DNA from: Chloroflexota bacterium
GTDB lineage: Bacteria > Chloroflexota > Dehalococcoidia > SZUA-161 > JAUWZY01
Length of the DNA: 34,729 bases
Direction of reading: 5' to 3'
Assembly: GCA_030615045.1 (NCBI GenBank)
Contig: JAUWZY010000001.1
Coordinates: 1 to 34,729 of the forward strand
The notes beneath the pieces were generated by a model that saw only the letters and a program-made list of their open reading frames with translations, searched no databases and was not told the DNA's origin. The position numbers were made by a program, and so were the translations under genes. Shown here piece by piece: positions 1 to 7,355 of the stretch (within the stretch, counting starts at the first letter, position 1; every line of letters begins with the position of its first letter).

Positions 1-1028
1 GGCGAGATGGCGGTCATCTCAACGAAGGGATCAACTATTTTGAGAGGTAATAGTCCCTTAAGGATGTTCCTATAGCTCCGCTTAGCGTAGCGGTCGAAGT
101 CCCGTTGAAGCCGATGGCGCAGTTGCTTTTCGTCAAGGGCGGGTTTTAGGTCGATGGATACGCTGACCGGGCCATTCTCCAGTGCATCTACTATGGCCAA
201 GCTCATCAGCAATGTTATCGGCCCACCGATGCCAAAGTGGGTTATCATCATCTCCCCCATACGGCTTTCGATGATAGGCCAGGGTGGTTGTTTACCGCTT
301 ATACCGCGTCCCCAGTCGCTGGTCGGGGTCAGGGAAGGGTTGATCTCACCAGCGGGGCACTGATAGGCGGTCAGGCGCACATTGCGTAGACTGATGCCCT
401 GCATACTTTTAGCCCGCTGGACTTCATGGACGATCAGGGGAACCAAAGCCGGGCGCAATTTGGTGATGGTGTGGCCGAGGGCAGCGGCTAGCCGATAACC
501 ATCGCCAGTGGAGCCAGTTTCGGGGTACGAGGCGCCGCCGGTTGCTAGAACTACTGCTGTTGCCGAGAGCGTCCCCTTCTCCGTTTGTACACTATCCACT
601 CGACCCTTATCAACCTGTATCCCGGTTACTCTGGTGTCGGTGCGGAGCTGGACACCGTGGTCAGCCATGTAGCGCTCAAAGGCTTTAACTACATCGCGGG
701 CATCATCAGAGGCAGGGAAGACCCGCCCACCACGCTCAGTCTTGGTTTCCACGCCACAGCACCTCAAAAAGGCGAGCAAATCATCGCGAAAGAAGCGGTG
801 GAAAGCGCTATAGAGAAAACGGCCATCGGGGCAGTACATAGCGATAAAGCCATCAAGTTCTTTGGCGTTGGTCAGGTTGCAGCGTGTCTTGCCACTGACG
901 AGTATTTTGTTACCGGGGTGCTTGGTCTTTTCCAGCAGGAGGACGCTGGCAGCCAGCTCGGCAGCTCGGCCGGCGGCCATCATGCCGCTCGCCCCGGCAC
1001 CGACGACAATGACACGCTTAGTGGTCAC
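1..1028 (-). CDS. HI0933/YhiN-family FAD-dependent flavoprotein (C-terminus off window)
   Basis: I translated this gene by hand because it runs off the left edge. It starts at a GTG (1028-1026) that overlaps the end of the upstream radical SAM gene by 11 bases, so the two are translationally coupled. The N-terminus is a Rossmann dinucleotide-binding fold with GAGASG and a following acidic residue (LLLEK). It is followed by GNKILVSGKTRCNLTN, the HI0933 signature, and later by ATGGASYPETGSTGDGY, the second FAD-contacting motif. About 342 codons are visible of a family that is usually 390-420 residues, so only the last part is missing. The family (YhiN, BaiN-like) contains putative NAD(P)/FAD oxidoreductases; the physiological substrate is mostly unknown. 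Family assignment is strong, function is open. Confidence 0.88.
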   Translation of the reverse strand, partial: MTTKRVIVVGAGASGMMAAGRAAELAASVLLLEKTKHPGNKILVSGKTRCNLTNAKELDGFIAMYCPDGRFLYSAFHRFFRDDLLAFLRCCGVETKTERGGRVFPASDDARDVVKAFERYMADHGVQLRTDTRVTGIQVDKGRVDSVQTEKGTLSATAVVLATGGASYPETGSTGDGYRLAAALGHTITKLRPALVPLIVHEVQRAKSMQGISLRNVRLTAYQCPAGEINPSLTPTSDWGRGISGKQPPWPIIESRMGEMMITHFGIGGPITLLMSLAIVDALENGPVSVSIDLKPALDEKQLRHRLQRDFDRYAKRSYRNILKGLLPLKIVDPFVEMTAIS

Positions 1029-2058
1029 GGGATACCTTTTTAGATATAAGCTCCTCCGTTCTCTCAGGGGCGGGGGAAAAAGGGTGGCCTTTCCGTTCAA
1101 AATCGGGGAGATAGTCTCCTGCTGCCCCCATTTCCTGCACCCACCCGTTTTCTAGTCCTAAGTTAGTTAGTAGCTGGAGAACCGTTTCATACTCATCAAC
1201 TGAGATCGTCCTGGAAAGCAGTGGTATTCGTAGCGCCCGGTGCATTGGTATGTATTGAGACATTATGCTAACCGTCATTGCGGGGGAAAGCTTCCGAGCA
1301 AGCCAGGTTAGTGATTCTTCACTGCCAGCCAAACCGTTGGGAAGAATAAGATGGCGCACGATCAATCCTTTTTGTGCCAAGCCAAATTCATCTACCACTA
1401 GGTCTCCAACCTGTCTATACATCTCCGTGATAGCCTGACGAGCCCGTGCTACATAATCCGAGGCGTCCGAGAATTTCTTAGCCCAGTTGTCAGAGGCATA
1501 TCTTAAATCAGGCAGGTAAATGCTTATCATACTGTCAAGCTCTTGTAGAGAAGCAACAGAATCATAGCCGCTAGTGTTGTAGACCAGTGGCACTCGAAGC
1601 CCCATAGGCACTGCTTCCAGAACTGCCCGAACAAGCTGGGGAACAAAGTGGGATGGCGAAACGAAATTGATATTGTGGCAGCCCAGTTCATTCTGAAGGT
1701 AGAGCATCCTTTCAGCCAAGGTGGGGCATTCCATCTCCTTTGATTTTTGCTTTTCCCAGTTCTGGCTTATCTGGTAGTTCTGGCAATAAGCGCATCTCAT
1801 ATTACAATTGCCAAAGAAAACTGCCCCTGACCCCCTGGTTTCTGAAATAGCCGGTTCCTCTCCTTGATGAATGCAGACGGCTGAGACTATGGGCAGACGC
1901 CCTGAATGGCAATAACCCAGTTCATTTTCTAACCGATTGCCCCGACATTCCCTGGGGCAAATATCACAGGAGGCCAACCGAGCTTCAAGTGCTTGCGCAC
2001 GACGCTCCAATTCCCCTGAGCGGTATAGGGCAATATAACCTGGTTCTATAGACCTCAT
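1018..2058 (-). CDS. PflX-type (COG1313) radical SAM protein
   Basis: A 346-residue radical SAM protein. An N-terminal cysteine set (CDICPREC near residue 31, then GYCHSG) precedes the SAM-binding CxxxCxxC motif CNMRCAYC (Cys85, 89, 92), which ligates the 4Fe-4S cluster. This layout matches the COG1313/PflX group related to pyruvate formate-lyase activating enzymes. The family generates a 5'-deoxyadenosyl radical, but its target protein is generally unknown. An in-frame TTG at 2121 would lengthen the protein. I prefer the ATG at 2058, because the TTG lies inside a -35 hexamer (TTGACA) with a -10 17 bases on, and because family members begin close to the YIALYRSGELERR segment. The gene ends in TAA overlapping the start of the flavoprotein gene, which suggests a two-gene transcript. 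Confidence 0.88.
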   Translation of the reverse strand: MRSIEPGYIALYRSGELERRAQALEARLASCDICPRECRGNRLENELGYCHSGRLPIVSAVCIHQGEEPAISETRGSGAVFFGNCNMRCAYCQNYQISQNWEKQKSKEMECPTLAERMLYLQNELGCHNINFVSPSHFVPQLVRAVLEAVPMGLRVPLVYNTSGYDSVASLQELDSMISIYLPDLRYASDNWAKKFSDASDYVARARQAITEMYRQVGDLVVDEFGLAQKGLIVRHLILPNGLAGSEESLTWLARKLSPAMTVSIMSQYIPMHRALRIPLLSRTISVDEYETVLQLLTNLGLENGWVQEMGAAGDYLPDFERKGHPFSPAPERTEELISKKVSRDH

Positions 2059-2092
2059 AGTAGTCGTCAGTAGAAATGATCCAGCAATTGAC

Positions 2093-2121
2093 ACTTTAAG
2101 TAGCTGTCCCGTTTGTGTCAA
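2093..2121 (-). promoter_or_regulatory. Sigma-70-type promoter of the radical SAM / flavoprotein pair
   Basis: On the minus strand TTGACA (2121-2116) is followed after 17 bases by TAAAGT (2098-2093). Transcription would begin near 2086, giving a leader of about 28 bases before the ATG at 2058. The perfect -35 box is what argues against the upstream TTG being a start codon. Confidence 0.6.
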
Positions 2122-2540
2122 GTCTCAGCACTATATTGAACCTTAAGCCATGTTGTGCAATAGGTAAGCTGACTGTCTTGGCCGAAATGAAGAAGTCACT
2201 TTTTGAGGAGGCACCAGCAGACCGCAATAGCAAACAAATAAACAATAGAACCAGTGGTACAGCCTATTTATGGTCACTGGCGGTGTCATATAGTAGCTTG
2301 ATAATTACTGATAATAGTCTCACAGATATCTGATAATCTAATAGATAAATAGAGTAATAGAGTAGCTTACGACTCCAAGCGGGTTTGCATGTTCGTGTTC
2401 CCCCAAATTGCTTCCCCAAGAGCCAAATTCCTTCTCAAAAGTTCTGCTGTTTGGGCATGATGAACTACCTGTGTAGGTGGAAGAAGCTACAAATACCAGA
2501 TAGTCGATTCCGTGTAGTGCGCGTGAGCTGATTTAGGCAA
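2122..2540. other. Gene-poor, partly AT-rich spacer
   Basis: I find no convincing gene here. A 72-codon plus-strand reading frame at 2115-2333 has no recognisable motif and no ribosome binding site. The stretch 2280-2365 is clearly more AT-rich than its surroundings and holds three copies of the hexamer GATAAT (2300, 2310 and 2332). No tRNA, terminator or insertion-sequence end is evident. Confidence 0.5.
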
Positions 2541-2558
2541 ACGCGAACACCGCCTTGA

Positions 2559-2756
2559 AAGTCAAATCTGGAGTTCTATCTATTGAATGACTCGGGGAGC
2601 CAGTTTCATCGTTGGCCGGGCTTTCCGGCCCATGCCCTGATCGACGCGCTGGTGGATAACGTTTTGCCTGCCATCGATAACATGATCGAAGAAGAGGCAA
2701 TTCGCCAGCCCTGCCAACCTCAACTCCTGCTGTTATCCCTCGGCTCTTTGGGATAG
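2559..2756 (+). pseudogene. Possible remnant of a CorA-type Mg2+ transporter gene
   Basis: The plus-strand frame between the TGA at 2556 and the stop near 2756 reads HALIDALVDNVLPAIDNM in its middle. This closely resembles the segment of CorA magnesium/cobalt transporters just before the long stalk helix, typically a LLDALVDxYFPVLD-like string. No start codon with a ribosome site, no stalk and no membrane or GMN motif follow. The frame runs into the 3' end of the convergent PIN/TRAM gene. If real, it is a roughly 60-codon fragment of a decayed gene. The resemblance is from memory of the family, so confidence is low. Confidence 0.3.
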
Positions 2757-3619
2757 GCGAAGACCATCCGTGCTGCTGCCCTCTGCAGCACCCTGGTGAC
2801 CACGACATCGATCTCAGCGTTGAGGTACCTTCGCCCCGCGTCGACTACGACTACGGTGCCATCGTCGAGGAAGCCAACCCCCTGTCCTGCCTCCTTACCC
2901 TCTTGAATGATGCGCAGCCTCATCTCATCGCCGGCGAGGACCACAGGTCTTATTGCGTTAGCCAGCTCATTAACGTTGAGCACGCGGATTCCCTGAAGTC
3001 CAGCCGCCCGGCTCAGGTTGAGGTCGTTGGTGACAATGGGGCAGCGGAGGCTTTTAGCCAACTGCACCAGCTTAGCATCAACCTCGGGGATGTTCTCGAA
3101 ATCGGTGTCCAGGACTTGAACTGGCACATCCGAGTCCGTTAGCATCCTGACCAGGATGCTAACGCCCCGGTGCCCCCGGTTACGCCGCATCGGGTCCGGC
3201 GAATCGGCGATATGCTGCAGCTCATTGAGCACAAACCTGGGAATGAGCAAGGTCTCGCGGATAAAGCCCGTCTGGCTGATATCGGCGATGCGGCCATCAA
3301 TAATGACATTAGTATCCAAGATGATGCGCCCATCATCACGGTGCGTGTCGCTTGGCGGAGCCGAGGTGGACAGCTGAAGGACATCGCGATTCCTCCCAAT
3401 CCAGCGCCAGAAAGAGGCGATGGCAGCCGGAGTAAACGCAAAGCCCACGGTGGCGCTGAGAAGCGCCACAGACATGCTCCACAGAAGCTCTCCACCTGGG
3501 GCCCAGTTGGCGATGAATAAGCCCAGCGCCCATCCGATAAAGCCCAGGACCACGGTGCCAATAAGCCGAATCACAATGCTAGCAGACATAAGCCCTGATA
3601 AGCCTCTCAGTCTTGACAA
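2720..3619 (-). CDS. PIN/TRAM domain membrane protein (YacL-like)
   Basis: A 299-residue protein. Two hydrophobic helices (about residues 11-38 and 44-72) anchor it in the membrane. A PIN nuclease-like domain follows, with conserved acidic residues in ILDTNVIIDGR (Asp102), LNELQ (Glu133), EVDAKL (Asp181) and TNDLNL (Asp199). The C-terminal 70 residues form a TRAM RNA-binding domain (GKEAGQGVGFLDDGTVVVV). Bacillus YacL relatives usually have four membrane segments and about 360 residues, so this N-terminus is short. The start is a TTG at 3619, preceded at six bases by a strong GGGGGAGG ribosome site. An ATG ten codons downstream is less well placed. The gene sits directly behind a c-di-GMP-I riboswitch and terminator, so its expression is probably c-di-GMP controlled. 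Its RNA target is unknown. Confidence 0.87.
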   Translation of the reverse strand: MSRLRGLSGLMSASIVIRLIGTVVLGFIGWALGLFIANWAPGGELLWSMSVALLSATVGFAFTPAAIASFWRWIGRNRDVLQLSTSAPPSDTHRDDGRIILDTNVIIDGRIADISQTGFIRETLLIPRFVLNELQHIADSPDPMRRNRGHRGVSILVRMLTDSDVPVQVLDTDFENIPEVDAKLVQLAKSLRCPIVTNDLNLSRAAGLQGIRVLNVNELANAIRPVVLAGDEMRLRIIQEGKEAGQGVGFLDDGTVVVVDAGRRYLNAEIDVVVTRVLQRAAARMVFAYPKEPRDNSRS

Positions 3620-3647
3620 CCGCCACCTCCCCCGGCTTTTCTCAGCT

Positions 3648-3687
3648 CAAACAAAATACCCCTCGGCCAGGTTAGTCCGAAGGGTAT
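3648..3687 (-). terminator. Intrinsic terminator of the first c-di-GMP riboswitch
   Basis: On the minus strand an 11-bp stem (arms 3687-3677 and 3666-3656, one G-U pair) with a 10-base loop is followed by TTTTGTTTG. It lies between the aptamer and the TTG start of the PIN/TRAM gene, where a riboswitch expression platform is expected. Confidence 0.8.
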
Positions 3688-3699
3688 CTTCGTGATCTT

Positions 3700-3795
3700 T
3701 CGTGGTGGCAACCTAGCCGTCATAGCCTTGTAGAGGCCTTAGACCCTTGGCTTTGCGTCCCCTGATTTCTCAGGGTTTGCCCTTTTCACCGTCTA
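3700..3795 (-). ncRNA. Cyclic-di-GMP-I (GEMM-I) riboswitch aptamer, copy 1
   Basis: Read on the minus strand, this contains the hallmark GEMM-I elements in order: GGGCAAACC, a stem capped by GAAA, GGGGACGCAAAGCC, GGGTCTAAGG, and the 3' block CTATGAC-GGCTAGGTTGCC. The outer stem can form from GGTG (3790-3787) with CACC (3707-3704). The GAAA tetraloop and its receptor partner are both present, as is the A run in GGCAAA that stacks on the ligand. It is preceded by a strong promoter and followed by a terminator and the PIN/TRAM gene. Confidence 0.93.
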
Positions 3796-3815
3796 CTATT
3801 CAGTTTTTCAGCGCT

Positions 3816-3845
3816 ATTATAACCCCGCTCTCCCCAAAAAGTCAA
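3816..3845 (-). promoter_or_regulatory. Promoter of the riboswitch-PIN/TRAM transcript
   Basis: On the minus strand TTGACT (3845-3840), an 18-base spacer and a perfect TATAAT (3821-3816). The predicted start near 3809 is about 20 bases before the aptamer. Confidence 0.8.
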
Positions 3846-4021
3846 GCCCGCACTTTTTTTGAGATTGTTTAGCAACTCGTCCAACCGCAGTTTATCAATA
3901 GCGATGTTCCTCCTCTTCTTGCCCAGACCCGGGCAAGACTGCTTGAAGTCACAAAAATCCAAGGGAACAGCTATAGCCAGATAGCCTTGAAGCCACTAAG
4001 AAGGGAGCAGACGCTGCCCAT

Positions 4022-4186
4022 CTAATCTCGCTGCAGGGGGGTATCGGCTTTGCCGGTTGCGCTTTTCCAGATCTGGTTGCCGCCAGCTCGCTTAGCCCGA
4101 AACATAGCCTCATCTGCTGCTTGCAGGAGTTGTTCTTGGGTTACCGCGTCCTCGGGGTACGAAGCGATTCCAATACTGACTGTAGC
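4022..4186 (-). pseudogene. Severed C-terminal part of the GGDEF domain, in frame after a TAG
   Basis: Directly after the TAG at 4189-4187, the same frame continues for 54 codons to a TAG at 4024-4022. It encodes ATVSIGIASYPEDAV, then an LLQAADEAMFRAKRAGG helix and GNQIW, the exact end of a canonical GGDEF domain. No frameshift and no other stop is present. Only one base separates the gene from a full-length 363-codon cyclase. It is either a very recent nonsense mutation, a read-through product, or a base-calling error. Confidence 0.85.
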
Positions 4187-5113
4187 CTATACCTCGCCGT
4201 GTATCGGCGCCAATTTCGCTATCGACTGTGCAACCCGCTTGGCAGCCTGGTAAGCGCCCTCAGCGGATGCAGCGGGCAGAAGGACTACAAACTCATCTCC
4301 GCCATACCTAGCCACTATGTCTGACACTCGGATCCCCGAGCTGATACTTCGTCCCAATGCCTGCAATAGCTTATCCCCGGCTCGATGGCCAAATCGATCG
4401 TTCACTTCTTTCAGGTCATCAACATCGATCATGAGAATCGAGAGTGGGTCTCCACTTCTGTGGGCCCGTGCCAGCTCTCGAGCCATCTGTTCCCTGAGGA
4501 AGCGAATGTTGTGAAGCCGTGTCAGGTCATCGATGAGAGAAAGCTCCTTTGCCCGGTCATAGAGGCAGGCGTTTTCAATGGCCAGTCCAGCAAGGCTGGC
4601 AAAAGCCACAAGGAACTCAACATCCTCGGTGGTGAAACCTGCGAGCTCTCCTGTCCTATCAACGCCAATGACTCCGATTACTTCCTCCCGAACATGAATA
4701 GGGACATCGATGAAGCATTTTGTGCCCAGCGCGGCGAGGCCCTCTCTGGAATCACGGCAGCGGGGATCGTTCCAGGGGTCGTCCACGACGATCGGCCTTT
4801 TCTCAAACACAGCGCAGAGCGCCGGATTTTGGATACCGGGATCCAGCGAGATCACGTTCATCACAACCTCGGGTGGCACGTTCTCGCCAAACCAGGCCAT
4901 GCCTCGGAGCACGCCAGCTTCCCTGTCCACCAGCCCAAGCCAGCCCCGGTCCCAGGCCAGGCGCTCTTGCAAGGACTTCATAATGCAATCTATCCTCTCC
5001 TCAAGGGATGCCAGAGCGAGAAGCTTCCGCGCAGTCTGGAATAGTACCTGTAGTTCATGAGTGTGCTCCACCACTTCTACAAACAAGCTCTCTACCTCGC
5101 CTATGCCAATCAC
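4187..5113 (-). CDS. GAF-GGDEF diguanylate cyclase, interrupted by TAG before its last 54 codons
   Basis: A 308-residue product. A short N-terminal helix and a GAF sensor domain (about 25-185) lead into a GGDEF domain starting at LSLIDDLTRLHNIRFL (about 191). The active-site motif GGDEF is intact at 271-275. The allosteric I-site RxxD (Arg262-Asp265) stands exactly five residues before it, so the ancestral enzyme made c-di-GMP from two GTP with product inhibition. The frame stops at a TAG (4189-4187) just before the conserved TVSIGIA strand, and the severed 54 codons continue in frame. As written, the enzyme lacks its last strand and helix and is probably inactive unless the TAG is read through. 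The start is a GTG. The gene lies between two c-di-GMP riboswitches, which makes it the obvious local source of their ligand. Confidence 0.88.
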   Translation of the reverse strand: MIGIGEVESLFVEVVEHTHELQVLFQTARKLLALASLEERIDCIMKSLQERLAWDRGWLGLVDREAGVLRGMAWFGENVPPEVVMNVISLDPGIQNPALCAVFEKRPIVVDDPWNDPRCRDSREGLAALGTKCFIDVPIHVREEVIGVIGVDRTGELAGFTTEDVEFLVAFASLAGLAIENACLYDRAKELSLIDDLTRLHNIRFLREQMARELARAHRSGDPLSILMIDVDDLKEVNDRFGHRAGDKLLQALGRSISSGIRVSDIVARYGGDEFVVLLPAASAEGAYQAAKRVAQSIAKLAPIHGEV

Positions 5114-5127
5114 CTTCAGCCCATCCC

Positions 5128-5214
5128 CTACAGGATCATCAGGATGAGGCCTTTGCCCCCGATGAGGAGTGCAGTAACCATAAGAGCTAATATCCTCTCC
5201 TTCTTGCTAACCAT
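5128..5214 (-). CDS. Possible 28-residue single-span membrane peptide
   Basis: The reading frame begins with ATG at 5214, eight bases after a GGGAG ribosome-site candidate. It encodes a charged N-terminus (MVSKKER) followed by about 20 mostly hydrophobic residues (ILALMVTALLIGGKGLILMI), then TAG. It ends 15 bases before the GTG of the cyclase gene, so it would be cotranscribed. No family is recognised. Such a short frame can arise by chance, and only conservation would confirm it. Confidence 0.3.
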   Translation of the reverse strand: MVSKKERILALMVTALLIGGKGLILMIL

Positions 5215-5353
5215 GCCATACACTCCCTTTTTCTTTTTTCTATCTCCAGCTTAGGGAAGCCGGCTCACATCCATGTCAAAAAGAGACCCCAAATCCTCAA
5301 AAAGAAATCACAGGCGGGCACCACCCCTTACGCCCCGAAACCGGAAACGGGGG

Positions 5354-5393
5354 AAAATAAAAAGTGAGCCTTCCGGATAGGGAAGGCTCACTT
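5354..5393 (-). terminator. Intrinsic terminator of the kinase/regulator operon
   Basis: A perfect 13-bp stem (5362-5374 with 5381-5393, loop GGATAG) is followed on the minus strand by TTTTATTTT (5361-5354). It lies about 48 bases beyond the stop of the OmpR-type regulator and closes the three-gene operon. Confidence 0.87.
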
Positions 5394-5440
5394 AATGTAT
5401 TGGTGCCTCTCGACGCAGGGTGGTTACTATGTGATCATAG

Positions 5441-6133
5441 CTACTTCGCGATACTGTATCCGATGCCGGGTCTGGTTATGATGTATTTAGGGTTTTTGGC
5501 GTCATCCCCCAGCTTCTTCCTTAGCCTTGCCATATTGACCTGGACGATATGGTTTGCGCCGCAGTACTCCTCACCCCAAACCCTGCTCAGGATGTCATCG
5601 GGGGTTACCACCCGCCCTGCGTTGCGCGCCAAGTAGGAGAGCATCTTGTATTCTATAGCGGTCAGGTTTATCTCTCGCCCGGCCACAGTTACCACGTGGC
5701 GGGCAAAGTCAACCGCCAAATCCGCCGACTGAAAGGCTGGTTGTGGTCTTTCCTCCCACAGCTTGGTGCGGCGCAGCACCGCCCCCACACGGGCTGCCAA
5801 CTCCTTGGCAGAGAAGGGCTTGGGCACATAATCGTCAGCACCAGCGTTCAGTCCCTCGACTACCTCCTCTTCGTCACCCCTGGCAGTGACCATAATTATA
5901 GGTATCTGCGAGAACTCGCGAATGCGCTGACACACGGTATATCCATCAATGACGGGCATCACGATGTCCAGCAGCACCAGGTCTGGGGTTTCCTCATCAA
6001 ATACGTCAAGAGCAGCCTCACCGTTGCTGGCCGTGAGCACACGGTAACCCTCCAGATCCAGAATACGCTGCATCATGCGCAGCATGCGTACATCGTCATC
6101 AACCACCAGTATGGACGCTTTCCTTGATGGCAT
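5441..6133 (-). CDS. OmpR/PhoB-family response regulator
   Basis: A 230-residue regulator. A receiver domain has the acidic pocket VDDD (residues 11-13), phospho-acceptor Asp56 in LLDIVMP and the conserved KPF lysine. It is followed by a winged-helix DNA-binding domain that begins at AGREINLTAIEYKML and ends YIITRPGIGYSIAK, typical of OmpR/PhoB. I place the start at the ATG at 6133, behind GCGGAGAT at about eight bases. A longer frame to 6169 would add twelve residues that do not belong to a receiver domain. The gene overlaps the 3' end of the upstream receiver gene by 35 bases. It is the transcriptional output of the operon; its own target promoters are not identifiable here. Confidence 0.92.
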   Translation of the reverse strand: MPSRKASILVVDDDVRMLRMMQRILDLEGYRVLTASNGEAALDVFDEETPDLVLLDIVMPVIDGYTVCQRIREFSQIPIIMVTARGDEEEVVEGLNAGADDYVPKPFSAKELAARVGAVLRRTKLWEERPQPAFQSADLAVDFARHVVTVAGREINLTAIEYKMLSYLARNAGRVVTPDDILSRVWGEEYCGANHIVQVNMARLRKKLGDDAKNPKYIITRPGIGYSIAK

Positions 6134-6527
6134 CCTGGTATCTCCGCTGGTACAGAATACGGTCGACAACTCCCTTCAGGCTAGCTGCATTCAGGGGCTT
6201 GACGAGGTAGTCGGCAGCACCCATGCTGAGTGCCTTGTTTCGCTGCGATACCCCAGCTGAGGCGGTGAACATAATCACCGGAATCGCTGAGAGTGCTGGT
6301 TCAGTTTTCATCTGTTGCAACACCGCCCAGCCGTCATCTCCGGGCAGGCGCAAATCCAGCAGCACGAGAGCCATCGGGCTTTCTCTTGCCAATCTCAGCC
6401 CTTTGTCACCATCCTCAGCTTGAAGAACGCAGTAGCCCTCTAGCTGGAGCACCCGGGAGGCGAAGTGGCGGACGTCAGCCTCATCCTCTATAATAAGGAT
6501 CGTCTTTGTTTCATGTCTCCTTGCCAT
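6099..6527 (-). CDS. Stand-alone receiver-domain response regulator
   Basis: A 142-residue single receiver domain. Acidic pair Glu14-Asp15 (IIEDEAD), phospho-acceptor Asp58 (LLDLRLPG), switch Thr/Ser in MFTASAG and Lys110 in LVKPL are all present, and there is no output domain. It begins 18 bases after the kinase stop. The kinase frame continues in phase into this one through a single TAG, so the pair looks like a split hybrid kinase. It probably relays or buffers phosphate between the kinase and the OmpR-type regulator that follows it. Confidence 0.92.
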   Translation of the reverse strand: MARRHETKTILIIEDEADVRHFASRVLQLEGYCVLQAEDGDKGLRLARESPMALVLLDLRLPGDDGWAVLQQMKTEPALSAIPVIMFTASAGVSQRNKALSMGAADYLVKPLNAASLKGVVDRILYQRRYQDAIKESVHTGG

Positions 6528-6545
6528 AGTTCCAGCCCTATTTGT

Positions 6546-7355
6546 CTATAGCGGCAAGGTGAAGGAACACTTGCTTCCCTTCCCTTCCTCGCTTTCCATC
6601 CAGATGCGGCCACCATGTGCTTGCACCAGCCCCTTGGAGATGGACAGCCCCAGTCCTAAACCTTCCTCTTGGGGCAGCCTTTTCTCAATCCGATACATCC
6701 AATCAAACACTCTCTCCAGGTCCCCAGCAGGTATGCCTATTCCCTGGTCAGCGACGCTGATATGCAACTCCGAGCCCCCCCGGTGTGCCTGTACCACCAC
6801 GCTGCTTCCCTCTTTGGAATACTTGCAGGCGTTGTCGATCAGGTTATCCAGTACCTGCCTAATGCGCTTAGCATCAATGTTCACCCTCGGTAATCCCTTC
6901 CTCATGTTCAACACTATCTGGTGCCTGGGTGCCGTCAACTTAGCCTCAGCCACCGCCTCTCGGATCAGTTTTGAGATGCTGATGGGCTGTTTTTCCAGCT
7001 TCAGCAGCCCTGCATTAAGCTGGGACATATCTAGCAGATGGTCTACAAGCTCGGTGAGCCTATCAGTTGCTCTGTCTATGGATTGCAGGTGCTCCTGTTT
7101 CTCCTCACACCTCAGCCTCCGGTCGTAGTCCAGCAGCATGGTAGTATACCCCTTGATGGCTGCCAGTGGAGTGCGCAACTCGTGCGAAACTGTGGAAAGG
7201 AGATCGCTCTTAAGCCTGTCTAGCTCCTCGTATTCAACCACTTTCCTCTCAAGCTGCTGGCGCTCGGCTTCTACCTTTTCCAATTCAGCAATTCGTTGGC
7301 ATAGTTCTGCCAATTCATTTGTGATCCGCTTTTTTGTCTTAGCTTCGTCTTTCAC
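6546..7355 (-). CDS. Soluble sensor histidine kinase
   Basis: A 269-residue kinase without membrane segments or a recognisable sensor domain. Residues 1-48 form a charged coiled coil. A HisKA dimerisation domain follows, with the H box SHELRTPL (His58). The HATPase_c domain has the N box DNLIDNACKYS (Asn175), G1 DQGIGIP (203-209) and G2 GLGLGLS (232-238). The start is a GTG at 7355. Upstream of it lies AGAAG and a run of nine G residues that can pair with the anti-Shine-Dalgarno sequence. With no sensor of its own, control probably comes through the c-di-GMP riboswitch in its leader or through a partner protein. The receiver and OmpR-type regulator downstream are its likely phospho-partners. 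Confidence 0.92.
   Translation of the reverse strand: MKDEAKTKKRITNELAELCQRIAELEKVEAERQQLERKVVEYEELDRLKSDLLSTVSHELRTPLAAIKGYTTMLLDYDRRLRCEEKQEHLQSIDRATDRLTELVDHLLDMSQLNAGLLKLEKQPISISKLIREAVAEAKLTAPRHQIVLNMRKGLPRVNIDAKRIRQVLDNLIDNACKYSKEGSSVVVQAHRGGSELHISVADQGIGIPAGDLERVFDWMYRIEKRLPQEEGLGLGLSISKGLVQAHGGRIWMESEEGKGSKCSFTLPL

Noticed and set aside
2059..2121. N-terminal extension of the radical SAM protein to a TTG at 2121
   Set aside because: The TTG is part of a TTGACA -35 box with a -10 17 bases downstream, and the extra residues do not resemble the family.
2115..2333. 72-codon plus-strand frame in the spacer
   Set aside because: No ribosome site, motif or family resemblance, and it begins inside the promoter of the opposite gene.
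3893..3950. Hairpin CTTGCCC-AGACCC-GGGCAAG after the cyclase gene as a terminator
   Set aside because: No T-run follows on either strand, so intrinsic termination is not supported.
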